DNA of 49,064 bases, taken from NCBI GenBank assembly GCA_964580105.1, contig CAZOJJ010000020.1:1-49064 (forward strand). Reading direction: 5' to 3'. Positions 48,913-49,064 of the stretch are shown here, one piece after another. Each line of letters opens with the position of its first letter. The first letter of the stretch is position 1. Below the pieces are notes generated by a model. It was not told where the DNA came from and did not search any database. It saw only the letters and a program-made list of their open reading frames with translations. The DNA is from CAZOJJ01 sp964580105 (lineage in GTDB: Bacteria > Bacteroidota > Rhodothermia > Rhodothermales > Rubricoccaceae). Both the position numbers and the translations under genes were made by a program.

Positions 48913-49064
48913 TCAACGGACGACAGTAAACCGCGTCACCGACACGTGCATCGCCTTCCCGGCGGCCCGCGCCTCGGCGTGCACGACGTACACGCCCGCA
49001 GGCAAGCGGTGGGCGCCGAGCGGAAGCACCTGCCGACCAGCCGCGAGCGCCCCCTCGTGCAAGA
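48913..49064 (-). CDS. T9SS cargo protein, C-terminal end only (5' part outside window)
   Basis: The visible frame reads LHEGALAAGRQVLPLGAHRL, then PAGVYVVHAEARAAGKAMHV and SVTRFTVVR before a stop at 48913-48915. This is the last ~50 residues of a type A T9SS sorting domain (the PAGVYVV...G... strand pair), close to that of the neighbouring gene. Nothing can be said of the passenger domain. Confidence 0.75.
   Translation of the reverse strand, partial: LHEGALAAGRQVLPLGAHRLPAGVYVVHAEARAAGKAMHVSVTRFTVVR

Overview
The window is a very GC-rich bacterial scaffold piece. Several features point to Rhodothermota (Rubricoccaceae/Rhodothermaceae-like relatives of Bacteroidota). Secreted proteins end in type IX secretion (T9SS) type A sorting domains (23430-25040, 47492-48832, and the gene cut by the right edge). 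Promoter-like sites resemble the Bacteroidota -7 element rather than sigma70 boxes. Gene content (TamB, M3 peptidase F, cyanophycin synthetase, VWA/Bat-like membrane protein) also fits. This placement is inference. A run of exactly 100 N at 3067-3166 shows it is a scaffolded draft, perhaps a metagenome-assembled genome.

Layout. (1) 1-1482: C-terminal half of an MmeI-like restriction-methylation enzyme. (2) 1825-2718 (-): DUF2231-Rieske protein, divergent from a copper/silver resistance operon at 2847-10647. That operon holds a His-rich secreted protein, a TolC-like channel, a CusB adaptor with a metal-binding domain, a Spy/LTxxQ periplasmic protein, a CusA pump and a cupredoxin lipoprotein. 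(3) 10709-13909: four small oxidoreductase-type genes (extradiol dioxygenase/VOC, FrnE-like DsbA, FMN reductase, LLM flavoprotein). (4) 13917-15173 (-): PQQ-type sugar dehydrogenase lipoprotein, divergent from cyanophycin synthetase (15469-18273). (5) 18472-21308: O-antigen ligase-like and nucleotidyltransferase-like genes. (6) 21222-25827 (-): VWA protein, T9SS-secreted subtilase and a two-domain cytidine deaminase. (7) tRNA-Leu(UAA) and an 0.8 kb gene-poor, hairpin-rich interval. (8) 26780-28012 (-): a cysteine-less redoxin/rhodanese lipoprotein behind a broken YtxJ (bacilliredoxin-like) gene. (9) 28136-36578: oligoendopeptidase F, methyltransferases, a CYTH-HTH-CHAD fusion, two unknowns and ferrochelatase. 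(10) 36581-44343 (-): DUF4349 lipoprotein, RNase R, TamB. (11) 44662-47422: DsbD/ScsB-like reductase and a redoxin. (12) 47492-end (-): T9SS cargo.

The clearest coordinated system is the copper operon. The genes from the channel to the cupredoxin are tightly packed, with ATGA overlaps at two junctions, and CusA keeps three methionines at the same 50/49-residue spacing as the E. coli CusA metal site (from memory of that protein). It carries a 99-base in-frame insert bounded by 9-base direct repeats.

The most unusual items are the redox-dead lipoprotein next to a deleted bacilliredoxin, a cytidine deaminase whose active half is C-terminal, the CYTH-HTH-CHAD fusion, and the structured interval after tRNA-Leu. 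I did not find CRISPR arrays, complete insertion sequences, prophage genes or rRNA. No single locus is proven to be a wholly new system; several need homolog searches that could not be run here.
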